Positions 33,048 to 41,625 of a stretch of DNA of 64,000 nt are shown here, in pieces. This DNA comes from Chersky-806 sp038252255 (GTDB lineage Bacteria; Actinomycetota; Acidimicrobiia; IMCC26256; JAENVU01). Location of the stretch: assembly GCA_038252255.1 (NCBI GenBank), contig JBBSAM010000008.1, positions 1 to 64,000 on the forward strand. The letters run 5' to 3'. Below the pieces are notes generated by a model that did no database searches, was not told the DNA's origin, and saw only the letters and a program-made list of their open reading frames with translations. Made by a program: the position numbers and the translations under genes. Numbering within the stretch: the first letter of the stretch is position 1; each line of letters opens with the position of its first letter.

Positions 33048-33407
33048 CTACGAGGTCCCGGTGCCGCCGTCGGTCGGCTTGCGTCCGAAGACGTCCTTGA
33101 CCTTGTCGCCGACCTTGTCGCCCACGTCGGCGAACGTCACGTTCATGGCCTCGCCCATCGAGTTCAGGGCTTCGGTGAGCCCCTCCCGCACCTCAGGGTC
33201 CTTGGCCGCGGAGCCGAGCGAGCTGACCGCCTGGTTCATCGCCTTGCCGAGCGTGTTGAGCGCGTCGACCACGGCCGCTTGATCAGGCGACTCGCCCGTC
33301 CCCTTCACCTCTTCGCCCACCTGCTTCGCATGACCGCGGAGCTTGTCGCCCACGGCGGCGAAGTGCATGCCGACCTTCACCCACGCTTGCTTGCTGTCAT
33401 CGTCCAT
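33048..33407 (-). CDS. Small helical protein of unknown function
   Basis: 119 residues, charged and helix-rich, without membrane segment or signal. It shows two similar amphipathic stretches (DALNTLGKAMNQAVSSLG and EALNSMGEAMNVTFADVG, about residues 48-100), suggesting an internal duplication, and a Gly/Thr-rich C-terminus. Not recognised. It could be a small structural or membrane-surface-associated protein. It lies 51 bp downstream of the desaturase on the same strand with a hairpin between them. Confidence 0.7.
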   Translation of the reverse strand: MDDDSKQAWVKVGMHFAAVGDKLRGHAKQVGEEVKGTGESPDQAAVVDALNTLGKAMNQAVSSLGSAAKDPEVREGLTEALNSMGEAMNVTFADVGDKVGDKVKDVFGRKPTDGGTGTS

Positions 33408-33433
33408 CGCGCCAGCCTGCCACTCTCGGGGTC

Positions 33434-33453
33434 GCCTCGCCTGGTTCCGAGGC
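33434..33453 (-). terminator. Hairpin downstream of the desaturase
   Basis: GCCTCG (33434-33439) and CGAGGC (33448-33453) with an 8-nt loop, 6 bp past the desaturase stop. Its small stem makes it a weak terminator candidate. Confidence 0.4.
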
Positions 33454-33458
33454 GGGCA

Positions 33459-34319
33459 CTACGCGGCTTCGAGCTCTTTCTCGGCCTCGGGAGACAGCAC
33501 ACGCGCGGGCGGGGTCTTGAGGTCGCGCACGATGCCGACCCGGCTCAGGGCCAGGAGCACGTACCAGGTGGTGTCGATCTCCCACCAGAAGAAGCCCTGC
33601 CGGGCGGACGCCTGGTAGTGGTGGTGGTTGTTGTGCCAGCCCTCGCCGCCGGTGAGCAGCGCGATCAGCAGCGAGTTACGGCTCGTGTCCTCGGTCTCGT
33701 ACCGCCGCTTGCCGAACACGTGCGCGGCGGAGTTCACCAGGAACGTGCTGTGCCACAGGAGCACCGTCGACCAGAAGAACCCGACGACCAGGCCGGACCA
33801 TCCGCCGATGAGGAACGCGGCGACGCCAAAGCTCCACGGGGCGATCCAGTCGTGCTTGTTGATGAACCGCAGCTCGGGGAACTTGGCGAAGTCCTTGATG
33901 GCGTCGTAGTTGGTGGCCTTGTACTTGTCGGCGAGGATCCAGCCGACGTGGCTCCACCAGAAGCCCTTGCGGGGCGAGTGCACGTCCAGGTCCGTGTCCG
34001 AGTAGCGGTGGTGGTGTCGGTGGTTGGCCGCCCACCAGAGCACGCCCTTCTGCGCAGTGGCTTCGGCCCCGAAGGCGAAGACGAACTGCCAGAAGCGGTT
34101 GAGCTTGTAGCTCTTGTGGGAGAAGTAGCGGTGGTAACCGGCCGTCACGAAGAACATCCGGCTCAAGGACATCACCAGGAAGATCACGATCGCCGTCGTG
34201 CTGATCCCGGTGAAGATGAAGGCGAAGCACAGGACGTGGACGAGGAAGAAGGGAATCGAGTGCGCCCAGTTGACCCGCTCGTCCGCCGCCCGCTGCAGGC
34301 TGTTGATGGAAGTCGACAT
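33459..34319 (-). CDS. Acyl-CoA/fatty-acid desaturase (membrane di-iron, stearoyl-CoA delta-9 type)
   Basis: A 286-residue integral membrane desaturase. The three histidine boxes are present: HRYFSH (63-68), HRHHH (100-104) and HNNHH (229-233), spaced by four hydrophobic segments (about 22-60 and 140-185). This class inserts a cis double bond into acyl-CoA or acyl lipids using oxygen and an electron donor; no ferredoxin or reductase gene is adjacent. A 30-bp perfect palindrome ends 5 bp upstream of its ATG, so tight repression by a dedicated regulator is likely. Confidence 0.93.
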   Translation of the reverse strand: MSTSINSLQRAADERVNWAHSIPFFLVHVLCFAFIFTGISTTAIVIFLVMSLSRMFFVTAGYHRYFSHKSYKLNRFWQFVFAFGAEATAQKGVLWWAANHRHHHRYSDTDLDVHSPRKGFWWSHVGWILADKYKATNYDAIKDFAKFPELRFINKHDWIAPWSFGVAAFLIGGWSGLVVGFFWSTVLLWHSTFLVNSAAHVFGKRRYETEDTSRNSLLIALLTGGEGWHNNHHHYQASARQGFFWWEIDTTWYVLLALSRVGIVRDLKTPPARVLSPEAEKELEAA

Positions 34320-34323
34320 GAAG

Positions 34324-34353
34324 GCCAGCCTACCTACTAGTAGGTAGGCTGGC
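34324..34353. promoter_or_regulatory. 30-bp perfect palindrome at the desaturase promoter
   Basis: GCCAGCCTACCTACT followed directly by its reverse complement, with no loop. The core TACCTACTAGTAGGTA looks like a TetR-type operator. It begins 5 bp upstream of the desaturase ATG (34319, minus) and would cover its transcription start. It is unrelated in sequence to the TGAC-N6-GTCA sites. The loop-less centre argues against a terminator. Confidence 0.75.
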
Positions 34354-34429
34354 TCAGACGGGCAAGAAAAGGCCGCTGACCTGCGGATATGAGAGTCTGG
34401 CGCCGGCCGCTGATTCCAGGAGGACCATC

Positions 34430-35275
34430 ATGACCGCCGAGTACGAGACGCTGCGGGTGAAGCGGGACGCCGGCATCACCCGGGTCACGATCGACCATCC
34501 GCCGGTCAATCTCCTGGACCTCGCGATGCTGCGGGACCTCACCCTGCTCGTCGGCGAGCTCGAAGCCGAGGATGTGACCGCGCCCGGCGCGACCCGCGTG
34601 GTCGTGCTCCGCAGCGCGGACCCCGAGTTCTTCATCGCGCACGCGGACCTCGGCCTGATCAAGGCACTCCCCCGCGACCCGCGGCCCGACCCGACCGAGC
34701 TCGACTTCTTCCCCGGGCTGGTCGAGCGGTGGCGGACGCTGCCGCAGGTGACGATCGCCCAGATCGAAGGCCGTGCCCGCGGGGGCGGGAGCGAGCTGGT
34801 GCTCTCCCTCGACATGCGCTTCGCCGCGCTCGGGCGTGCGGTGCTCGGCCAGCCCGAAGTCGCGATCGGCATCATCCCCGGTGGTGGAGGGACGCAACGA
34901 CTCGGTCGCCTGCTCGGCCGAGGTCGCGCGCTCGAAGCGGTGCTGGGATGCGACGACTTCGACGCAGCCACCGCGGAGCGATACGGCTGGGTCAACCGCG
35001 CGTTGCCGGCGGAGGAGATCGGCCCGTTCGTCGAACGGCTCGCACGCCGGATCGCATCATTCCCCGCGCTCGCAGTGCGGTCCGCGAAGGAAGCCGTCGA
35101 TGCTGCGATGCCGCCACCGCTCGAGGGCCTGCTCGCCGAGGCGCGCTCGTGGAACACCGTGCTCACCGATCCGGACCTCGACGCGCGCTTCGACGCGGCA
35201 TTGGCGGCGGGCGCCCAGACCCGGGAGGGCGAGCTCGACCTCCCCGCGCTGATCAGCGGCCGAACCGACCCGTGA
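34430..35275 (+). CDS. Enoyl-CoA hydratase (canonical crotonase)
   Basis: A 281-residue crotonase with an excellent ribosome binding site (CCAGGAGGACC) before ATG 34430. Both catalytic glutamates are present: Glu122 in GGGSELVL and Glu143 in PEVAIGIIPGGGGTQRL, so true enoyl-CoA hydration is likely, unlike the crotonases at 3702 and 20661. It stands alone. Its last 23 bp overlap the 3' end of the convergent PEBP gene. Confidence 0.92.
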   Translation: MTAEYETLRVKRDAGITRVTIDHPPVNLLDLAMLRDLTLLVGELEAEDVTAPGATRVVVLRSADPEFFIAHADLGLIKALPRDPRPDPTELDFFPGLVERWRTLPQVTIAQIEGRARGGGSELVLSLDMRFAALGRAVLGQPEVAIGIIPGGGGTQRLGRLLGRGRALEAVLGCDDFDAATAERYGWVNRALPAEEIGPFVERLARRIASFPALAVRSAKEAVDAAMPPPLEGLLAEARSWNTVLTDPDLDARFDAALAAGAQTREGELDLPALISGRTDP

Positions 35276-35822
35276 GCCGACCTTCCGCGATCACCGACCC
35301 ACGAATCCCGTCCAGGAACTGGTGGACGTTCGCGGTTGGTGCGATCTGCGGCGCGCGGTCCAGCGCGAAGACGGAGAACTGGTAGTGGTGCGGGCTCCCC
35401 GGGGGCGGGCACAGCGGCACCCAACCTTCGCTGCCGCGCCCGTTCATCCCGGGGGTGCCTCCCGGGTAGCGATCGCGTTGTGTCGCCGTGACGTTCGCAG
35501 CGATGTCCCACACGAGGTAGTGGACGAAGCCGTCGGTGCCGGCGTCCGGGTCGAAGACGAGCAGCGCCAGCTGTTGCGTGCCGGGCGGCGGGGCGCTCCA
35601 TTGCAGCTCGGGCGATGACCCGGCACCCGCGCACGTGAACTCGGCCGGGATCGTGCCCCCGTTCTGGAACTCCGGGCTGGTCAGCGTCATCGTGGCCGCG
35701 CGGGCGCGAGTCGTCGACGTGGTCAGCGTCTCCGCAGTGTCGCTCGAGCCGTTGCCCGAGCACGCGGCGAGCGCGAAGGCCAGCGCACTCACGAGCACGA
35801 GGCCCGCCACTGCACGTCGCAC
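35253..35822 (-). CDS. PEBP/YbhB-YbcL family lipoprotein (Raf kinase inhibitor-like)
   Basis: 189 residues from GTG 35822. The signal AVAGLVLVSALAFALAAC has a lipobox (LAAC), followed by a Ser/Thr linker and a PEBP domain: LTSPEFQNGGTIPAEFTCAG, PELQW, LLVFDPDAGTDGFVHYLVWDI, and the PGMNGRGSEGWVPLCPPPGSPHHYQFSVFALD ligand-pocket region. Bacterial members bind small anionic ligands and their role is unclear. It would be anchored outside the membrane. It overlaps the enoyl-CoA hydratase tail by 23 bp in the opposite direction. Confidence 0.88.
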   Translation of the reverse strand: MRRAVAGLVLVSALAFALAACSGNGSSDTAETLTTSTTRARAATMTLTSPEFQNGGTIPAEFTCAGAGSSPELQWSAPPPGTQQLALLVFDPDAGTDGFVHYLVWDIAANVTATQRDRYPGGTPGMNGRGSEGWVPLCPPPGSPHHYQFSVFALDRAPQIAPTANVHQFLDGIRGSVIAEGRLTGRFGR

Positions 35823-35966
35823 CCCACGACCGTACCCCTCCCCTCGTTTCGGGGAGCGTCCGCGTCGCCCCGACGACGGCGACGCGCTGCGAAACGGGGA
35901 TGAGCGCGCAGGGCGGTCGTGATCGGTCGGGGGTAGCGTTCCCGTGGCAAGACGAGAGAGAACACC

Positions 35967-37597
35967 ATGCTGCGTCGTACGGGTACCGCATTGGTGGCGA
36001 GTGCCATCGCACTCCTGCCGGCGATCGCGACGAAGGCCCAAGCCGACGCCGGGGTCGGCACCGCGAAGCTCGCGGCGGTCCCGACATCGCCCTACCGCAT
36101 CCGCTCGTTCGGCGGCGTCGGTGGTTGTGGCCCACTGGCATTCCAGCATCGCCTCGCCCGGGGAACATCTGCGGTCTCGGTGGTGGTGCGCGGCGGCGCG
36201 GGTGGTGCCGGAACCGACGGGAAGGGAGGCGACCCCGGCTTGGCGGTCGCCGCGTTCAACGTGTCCGGCGACGTGATCGGCCTGATGGTCGGTTGCGCCG
36301 GTGCGTCGTCGCCGGCGTCGACTGCGGGCGGAGCGGGCGGCTACGGGTTTGGCTCCGGCGGAGCCGGTGGGGCGAGTGCGCTCGCCGGTCAGGGCGGCGG
36401 AGGCGGGGGCGGCGGGAGCGCGGTCCTCGAAGGCAGCACACCGGTTGTCGTCGCCGCGGGCGGTGGAGGCGGCGGCGGCGGGACAGGAGTGCCGCCAGGG
36501 TCCGGCTGGGGCGGCGCTGCCGATGCCGACGGCGCGTTTGGGAACCCCGCCAGCGGTGTCCGGACGCAGGGAGGGAAAGCCGGGTCCCTGACGGCGGCAG
36601 GCGCGGGCGGCGCCCGGCTGGACTCGTGTTGCCCGGGCGGAGACGGAGTCGGGTGGAACGGTGGCGCGGGCGGGTCGGGGGCGACGGACCCGATCGGTGG
36701 CGGCGGGGGCGGCGGCGGGCTGTTCGGCGGCGGTGGTGGTGAAGGTGGCCTCGCCGGCACTTCGGTCGGCGCGGGTGGAGGCGGCGGGTCGAGCGTGGTG
36801 CCGGGCTTCGGCCTCGGGTACCACCGAAGCACCGCAGGAGGGAGGACCGCCGCGAGCCGGAACGGTCGCGTGAAGGTCATCACGATGAAGCCGGCGACGC
36901 GGGGCCCGTACTGGCCCGGTTGGGACATCGCGCGCGGTGTGGCGGCGAACCCCCTCGGGTCGGGTGGCTACGTGCTCGACGGGCACGGCGGCATCCAACG
37001 GCGTACTGGCCGCACTGGGACATCGCGCGCGGACTCGCGCTGTTGCCGGACGGCACCGGCGGCGTCGTGCTCGACGGATTCGGCGGGCTGCACCCGTTCG
37101 GAGTCGGCGGTCACGCGCCGCCGACGGTTACCGGAACCGCGTACTGGCCGAACTTCGACATCGCCCGCGCGATCGCGATCCAGCCCGACGGGACGAGTGG
37201 CTACGTCATCGACGGGTACGGCGGCACGCACTGGTTCTCGGTCAACGGCAGCTCGACACCCGGCGTCTGGGGGTACGGCCAACCGACTCCGACCTGGCCC
37301 GGCTTCGCCATCGCCCGTGGGATCTCCATTGCCTTCGAGCTGCATTCCGAGAGTGGGACGGCGGTACTCGGCGGGTACGTCTCGGATACGTTCGGCCGCG
37401 TCTATCCGGTCGGGCAGGAGGGACCGCTGGGCACGCGCGGCTCCCCGACGTTCGGGACGGCACCTGCGGTCGGCGCGCCGTTCTGGCCGACCTGGGCCAT
37501 TGCTCGCGGGATCGCCGCGTACCCGAACGGCTACGGCGGCTACGAGCTCGACGGGTTCGGCGGGCTGCACTCGTTCGTCTTCGCCGGCCAACCCTGA
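35967..37597 (+). pseudogene. Secreted glycine-rich protein with WPxWDIARG repeats, broken by a frameshifting deletion
   Basis: From ATG 35967 a signal peptide (about 1-30) leads to a glycine-rich region (about 60-300, with runs of seven or more Gly) and then a repeat YWPGWDIARGVA...GGYVLDGHGG. At about 36996-37001 the frame is lost; coding continues in another frame as further repeats (YWPHWDIARG, YWPNFDIARA, WPGFAIARG, WPTWAIARG) to TGA 37597. From YWP to YWP the intact unit is 138 nt, but the first is 95 nt, so 43 nt are missing at the junction. The stop codon, repeats and composition all indicate one original gene. It is either mutated or misassembled in a repeat. The repeats are typical of actinobacterial surface proteins; function unknown. 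Confidence 0.75.
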
Positions 37598-37628
37598 TCA
37601 CGCCAACGGATCCACGTACTCTGAGCGA

Positions 37629-38372
37629 GTGACGACCCGGGCGGTGTTGCTCGACTTCTACGGCACGGTGGCGCGCGCGACGCGTTGGGTGTCCGCCGAC
37701 GAGGTGCTCGCCGAGCACGGGTACGAGCTGCCGGAAGACGCGTACCAGCGCTGGTTCAACGACGGCATCGACGGCATGGAGCACGACGAGCACTCGCAGA
37801 GCCGCGAGCACTACGTCTCCTGGCAGCGGGAACGCACACTGGCGATGCTCGCCGAGACGGACGTGCACCCAGGCGAGTACGAGGAGATCCTCAACAAGCT
37901 CCGCGGCGGTGCCGCGACCCGGACCATCGAGGCGTACGACGAGTCTGCCGACGTCTTGTCGGCGCTGCGGGAGCGCGGCCTGCGCCTGGTCGTCTGCTCG
38001 AACTGGGACTGGGATCTCGCCGAGGCGGTGGGCGAAGCCGGGCTCACTCCCCTCTTCGACGCGCTGTTGTCCTCCGCCTGGATCGGCGCCCGCAAGCCCC
38101 ATCCGCGCATCTACGCCAAGGCGCTGCAAGAGGCCGGCGTCGAGCCCGCGGAGGCCCTGTTCGTCGGAGACACCTGGGGGCCCGACGTCGCGGGCCCGCG
38201 CGCCGCCGGCATCCCCGCGGTCTATCTGCACCGGGCGGGCCACTGGCCCGACGGCACCTTCCCGTACGACGACCCCACCGCCGATCGCGTCCCGGTCCTC
38301 GCCGACCTCACCGGGCTTCTCGACCTCGTCGATCGCGTGGCCGTACCATCCGGGCATGACGAACCCCCTTGA
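37629..38372 (+). CDS. HAD-superfamily hydrolase (haloacid dehalogenase/phosphatase type)
   Basis: 247 residues from GTG 37629. Motif I is LLDFYGT (Asp9) with Tyr at the +2 position where phosphatases have Asp; this DxYGT form is common in 2-haloacid dehalogenase-like members. Motif II is VVCSNWDWD, and Lys with motif III/IV is IGARKPHPRIYAKAL ... FVGDTWGPDVAGPRAAG. The cap domain lies between motifs I and II. It overlaps the aldehyde dehydrogenase start by 17 bp, so translation is coupled. The upstream open frame from 35967 belongs to the broken gene and is separate. Confidence 0.88.
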   Translation: MTTRAVLLDFYGTVARATRWVSADEVLAEHGYELPEDAYQRWFNDGIDGMEHDEHSQSREHYVSWQRERTLAMLAETDVHPGEYEEILNKLRGGAATRTIEAYDESADVLSALRERGLRLVVCSNWDWDLAEAVGEAGLTPLFDALLSSAWIGARKPHPRIYAKALQEAGVEPAEALFVGDTWGPDVAGPRAAGIPAVYLHRAGHWPDGTFPYDDPTADRVPVLADLTGLLDLVDRVAVPSGHDEPP

Positions 38373-39777
38373 CCCTCCGGCCTCCGCTCCGGCGGGGAGC
38401 GACTCCCCCGCCGATGTCGTGAAGCGGCTCCGCTCCACCTTCGACTCCGGCCGTACCCGACCCGTCGAGTGGCGCAAGGAGCAGCTCCGCGCGCTGCGCC
38501 GGATGCTCGCCGACGGTGAGTCAGCATTCACCACCGCGCTCGGTCGGGATCTCGGGAAGTCCGCGATCGAAGGCTTCGTCACCGAGATCGCGCTCGTGCG
38601 CGCCGAGATCGACTACACGCTGCAGCACCTGGACGGGTGGTTGCGACCCGAGAAGGTGCATGTCCCGGCCAAGCAGCTCCCGGGGCGCGCCCGGATCCAC
38701 CACGACCCGCTCGGCGTCGTCCTCATCATCGGCCCGTGGAACTACCCGATCCAGCTCGTGCTCGCACCGCTCGTCGGTGCGCTGGCCGCGGGGAACGCCG
38801 CAGTCCTCAAGCCCTCGGAGGTCTCCGAGCACTCGTCGCGCGCGCTCGCGCAGCTCGTACCGCAGTTCCTCGATCCGGAGGCCGTCGCAGTGGTGGAGGG
38901 CGGCGTCCCGGAGACCACCGCGCTGCTCGACGAGCGGTGGGACCACATCTTCTACACGGGGAACGGCACCGTCGGCCGCGTCGTGATGGCCGCGGCGGCG
39001 AAGCACCTGACGCCCGTCACGCTCGAGCTCGGTGGCAAGAGCCCGGCGATCGTGGACCGCAGCGCGAACCTCGATGTCGCGGCACGGCGGATCGCGTGGG
39101 GGAAGTACATCAACGCGGGCCAGACGTGCGTCGCGCCGGACTACGTGCTGGTGGACCGGCGGGTCGAAGGTCCGCTCGCGGCCCGCCTGCGTGACACGGT
39201 GCAACGCTTCTACGGCGACGACCCGCGCACGAGCGCCGACTACGGGCGGATCATCAACGACCGCCACTTCGCCCGTCTCACGCAGTTGCTCGACGACGAA
39301 GGTGCAGGCCAGGTCGTCTACGGAGGCGAGCGCGACGAAGCCGACCGCTACCTCGCGCCGACCGCGCTGCGGGGCACGGATCCGGCAGCACCGATCATGC
39401 AGGAGGAGATCTTCGGACCGGTCCTGCCTCTGATCGCGGTCGACGACATGGATGCGGCAATCGACTTCGTGAACAGCCGCGAGAAGCCATTGGCGCTGTA
39501 CGTCTTCGCCGAGAACGACGCGGTGACCGAGCGCGTCGTGAACCACACGACCGCGGGAGGCGTGTGCGTCAACGCGACCGTGTTCCACCTCGCCGTGCCC
39601 GGGCTGCCATTCGGTGGGGTCGGGGCGAGCGGCATGGGTGCGTACCACGGCAAGGCCTCCTTCGAGACGTTCACCCACCGGAAGAGCGTCCTCTCCCGCC
39701 CGACGTCCATCGATCCGAGCATCGCCTACCCCCCGTACCGGGGGATCAAGGCGAAGATCCTCCGGAGGTTGCTGTGA
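38356..39777 (+). CDS. Aldehyde dehydrogenase (class 3-like)
   Basis: A 473-residue NAD(P)-dependent aldehyde dehydrogenase. IGPWNYPIQLVLAPLVGALAAGNAAVLKPSE is the cofactor-binding region, Glu224 in TLELGGKSP is the general base and Cys258 in NAGQTCVAPDYVL the nucleophile. The length and NP/HY-type C-terminus match class 3 (fatty/aromatic aldehyde) enzymes, but a C-terminal membrane helix is lacking. It overlaps the HAD gene by 17 bp and the VOC gene by 4 bp (GTGA), so the three form a translationally coupled operon. Confidence 0.93.
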   Translation: MTNPLDPPASAPAGSDSPADVVKRLRSTFDSGRTRPVEWRKEQLRALRRMLADGESAFTTALGRDLGKSAIEGFVTEIALVRAEIDYTLQHLDGWLRPEKVHVPAKQLPGRARIHHDPLGVVLIIGPWNYPIQLVLAPLVGALAAGNAAVLKPSEVSEHSSRALAQLVPQFLDPEAVAVVEGGVPETTALLDERWDHIFYTGNGTVGRVVMAAAAKHLTPVTLELGGKSPAIVDRSANLDVAARRIAWGKYINAGQTCVAPDYVLVDRRVEGPLAARLRDTVQRFYGDDPRTSADYGRIINDRHFARLTQLLDDEGAGQVVYGGERDEADRYLAPTALRGTDPAAPIMQEEIFGPVLPLIAVDDMDAAIDFVNSREKPLALYVFAENDAVTERVVNHTTAGGVCVNATVFHLAVPGLPFGGVGASGMGAYHGKASFETFTHRKSVLSRPTSIDPSIAYPPYRGIKAKILRRLL

Positions 39778-40121
39778 AGCCAGTCGGGATCCACCACGTG
39801 AACCTCATGTTCGAGGACATCGACGTCGCGCGCCGCTTCTACGGCGAGACCCTCGGCTTCGACGAGATCGAGCGGCCGGACTTCGGGTTCCCCGGCCTCT
39901 GGTTCCAGATGGGTGCGCAGCAGCTCCACATGCAGCCAGGGAAGGCACCCGAGACGTTCCAGCACTTCGCCCTCGAGGTGGACGATCTCGACGGGGTCCT
40001 CGAGGAGCTGGCGACCCGGGGCCTCGAAGTCGAGGCGAGCCCGACCGTGGACGGTGCCGGCAAGCAGGCGTTCTTCACCGACCCGACCGGCAATGTCATC
40101 GAGCTCAACCAACCCGCCTGA
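39774..40121 (+). CDS. VOC/glyoxalase-superfamily protein
   Basis: 115 residues from GTG 39774, which overlaps the ALDH stop in GTGA and has CCGGAGG upstream. One glyoxalase module pair: GIHHVNLMFEDIDVARRFYGETLGFDEI, LWFQMGAQQLHM, FALEVDDLDGVLEEL and FFTDPTGNVIELNQPA, with His8 and the C-terminal Glu as probable metal ligands. The coupling to aldehyde dehydrogenase suggests handling of a reactive carbonyl product; the exact substrate is unknown. Confidence 0.87.
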   Translation: MKPVGIHHVNLMFEDIDVARRFYGETLGFDEIERPDFGFPGLWFQMGAQQLHMQPGKAPETFQHFALEVDDLDGVLEELATRGLEVEASPTVDGAGKQAFFTDPTGNVIELNQPA

Positions 40122-40159
40122 CCGGAGCGGCGACGGATGTCTGAGCGGAGCGGCACGGG

Positions 40160-40942
40160 ATGACGGAGACGCTCGAGGACGGCTGGGGAGCCACCACCCC
40201 GGAGAGCGATTCGTTGCTCCGTGGGTTCGTCAACGGTTTCGGCAACCTCATCAGTGCCGTGGCACGCGCAACGGGCGCGCGGATGCTCGAGGACGACGAC
40301 GTCATCGCCGTCGACAGCGGGACGGAGTTCTTCCTCGCGAACGGTGCGGTGCTGCGCCACCCCCTGCGCGACGCGGACCTGCCCGCCGTGATCGAACGGC
40401 TGCACGAGTTCTTCGCCGCCGGTGCCGGCGTCGCCTGGATGCTGCTCTCCGCGTGGCCGACCCCCCCGATCGACGGGATGGGTCTCATCGGCCACCCACC
40501 GCTCATGCTGCGCCCGGCCGGGGGCGAGCCGCCGGCGACGCCGCCCGGGCTGGTGGTGCGCGAGGTGGTGGACGGTACGGGGATGGCGGACTTCGCCCGG
40601 GCGCTGGCGGGTTACCCGGCGCCACAGACGGAGGTCTTCGCCAACCAGGGGATCGTCGACCAGCCGGGCCTGCGCTTCTGGGTCGGCTACCTCGACGACC
40701 GGCCGGTCGCCTGCGCGGGGGCCCACGTGACCGATGTGTGCAACGAGGTCGAGTACGTCGCGGCCCACGAGGATGTGCGCGGGCGCGGCATCGGGGCCGC
40801 GGTCACCTGGGCGGCCACGCTCGCCGATCCGGCCAAGCCGGCGATGCTCATCGCGAGCGATCCCGGCCAGCCGGTCTACGAGCGCATGGGCTATCTGCGC
40901 CTGATGCGCATGACGATGTGGGGCGGCGGGCCTGCGGGCTGA
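40160..40942 (+). CDS. GNAT-family N-acetyltransferase
   Basis: 260 residues. The C-terminal half is a GNAT fold with the acetyl-CoA loop VAAHEDVRGRGIGAAVTWAA (about 195-215) and a terminal YERMGYLRLMRMTMW strand. The N-terminal ~125 residues form a diverged second GNAT-like half (ARMLEDDDVIAVDSGTEFFLANGAVL), as in double-domain acetyltransferases. Substrate not recognisable. It is 38 bp after the VOC gene and may belong to the same transcript. Convergent with the CGNR regulator at 40961. Confidence 0.82.
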   Translation: MTETLEDGWGATTPESDSLLRGFVNGFGNLISAVARATGARMLEDDDVIAVDSGTEFFLANGAVLRHPLRDADLPAVIERLHEFFAAGAGVAWMLLSAWPTPPIDGMGLIGHPPLMLRPAGGEPPATPPGLVVREVVDGTGMADFARALAGYPAPQTEVFANQGIVDQPGLRFWVGYLDDRPVACAGAHVTDVCNEVEYVAAHEDVRGRGIGAAVTWAATLADPAKPAMLIASDPGQPVYERMGYLRLMRMTMWGGGPAG

Positions 40943-40960
40943 GCCCGACCCGAGCTAGTT

Positions 40961-41515
40961 CTAGTGCGCGGCACGCTGACGCTCGCGGTACGAGCGGGCC
41001 TTGTTGCGGTTCCCGCACACCGCCATCACGCACCACTGGCCGGAGCGGTTCCGGGAGTGATCGTAGAACGCCCAGAGGCACTCGTCGTCGGGGCAGACCT
41101 TGAGCCGTGGCCACGTGTCGTCCGCGACGGCCTGCAGCATGATCGAGATCAGCTGCCCCAGCGCGCCGTCGACGCCCGCGCTCCGACCCGTCACGCCGAT
41201 CGTTCCCGTCACGTCGAAGCTCGCATGCAGCGGTGAACGCTCGGCAACCGAGTTCAGGACCTCGACCACGTGCGGGTCCAACGGCACGCCGTTGTTGGCG
41301 AGCAGCAGCGCGCGCAGCGCCTCCCGCAGCTCGACGACCCGCCGCTGGTCCGCAGGCTCGAGCCGGACCGCATCGTCGAGCAGGCCGTGCGCGACGAGCC
41401 ACGCCTCGGTGGCACGGGCATCGGCCAGCTCGTCGGCGCCCGACTCCACGTCGCGCGTGTTCACGAACTGGCGGACGAGCTCCAGTGGCTCGGGAGCGGG
41501 CGGTCGGGCAGCCAT
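40961..41515 (-). CDS. CGNR zinc-finger transcriptional regulator
   Basis: 184 residues. The C-terminus carries the CGNR zinc finger CPDDECLWAFYDHSRN...WCVMAVCGNRNKARSYRERQR (about 137-180), with four Cys and the CGNR box. The N-terminal part is the ABATE-type stress-response helical domain (FVNTRDVESGADEL). These are thought to be ligand-responsive DNA-binding proteins. The start region faces the small ORF at 41626, and the inverted repeat at 41554-41571 is a candidate operator. Confidence 0.9.
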   Translation of the reverse strand: MAARPPAPEPLELVRQFVNTRDVESGADELADARATEAWLVAHGLLDDAVRLEPADQRRVVELREALRALLLANNGVPLDPHVVEVLNSVAERSPLHASFDVTGTIGVTGRSAGVDGALGQLISIMLQAVADDTWPRLKVCPDDECLWAFYDHSRNRSGQWCVMAVCGNRNKARSYRERQRAAH

Positions 41516-41553
41516 GGGGTCAGGGTATCCTCGATCACCGGTCTAATGGGTTG

Positions 41554-41571
41554 ACTGGTGACGACACCAGT
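41554..41571. promoter_or_regulatory. Inverted repeat in the CGNR divergent promoter
   Basis: ACTGGTG-acga-CACCAGT, perfect 7-bp arms, 38 bp upstream of the CGNR start. On the plus strand TTGACT (41551-41556) and TAATAG (41573-41578) with a 16-bp spacer resemble -35/-10 boxes, so the repeat would lie inside the promoter, a typical repressor position. Confidence 0.55.
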
Positions 41572-41625
41572 GTAATAGTTTTGGTGGTTAGCAACAACCA
41601 CCGATCCCATCGCCGGGAGGCCACC

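Noticed and set aside
34324..34353. Rho-independent terminator
   Set aside because: The palindrome has no loop, no T run and lies directly upstream of a start codon, so an operator is more likely.
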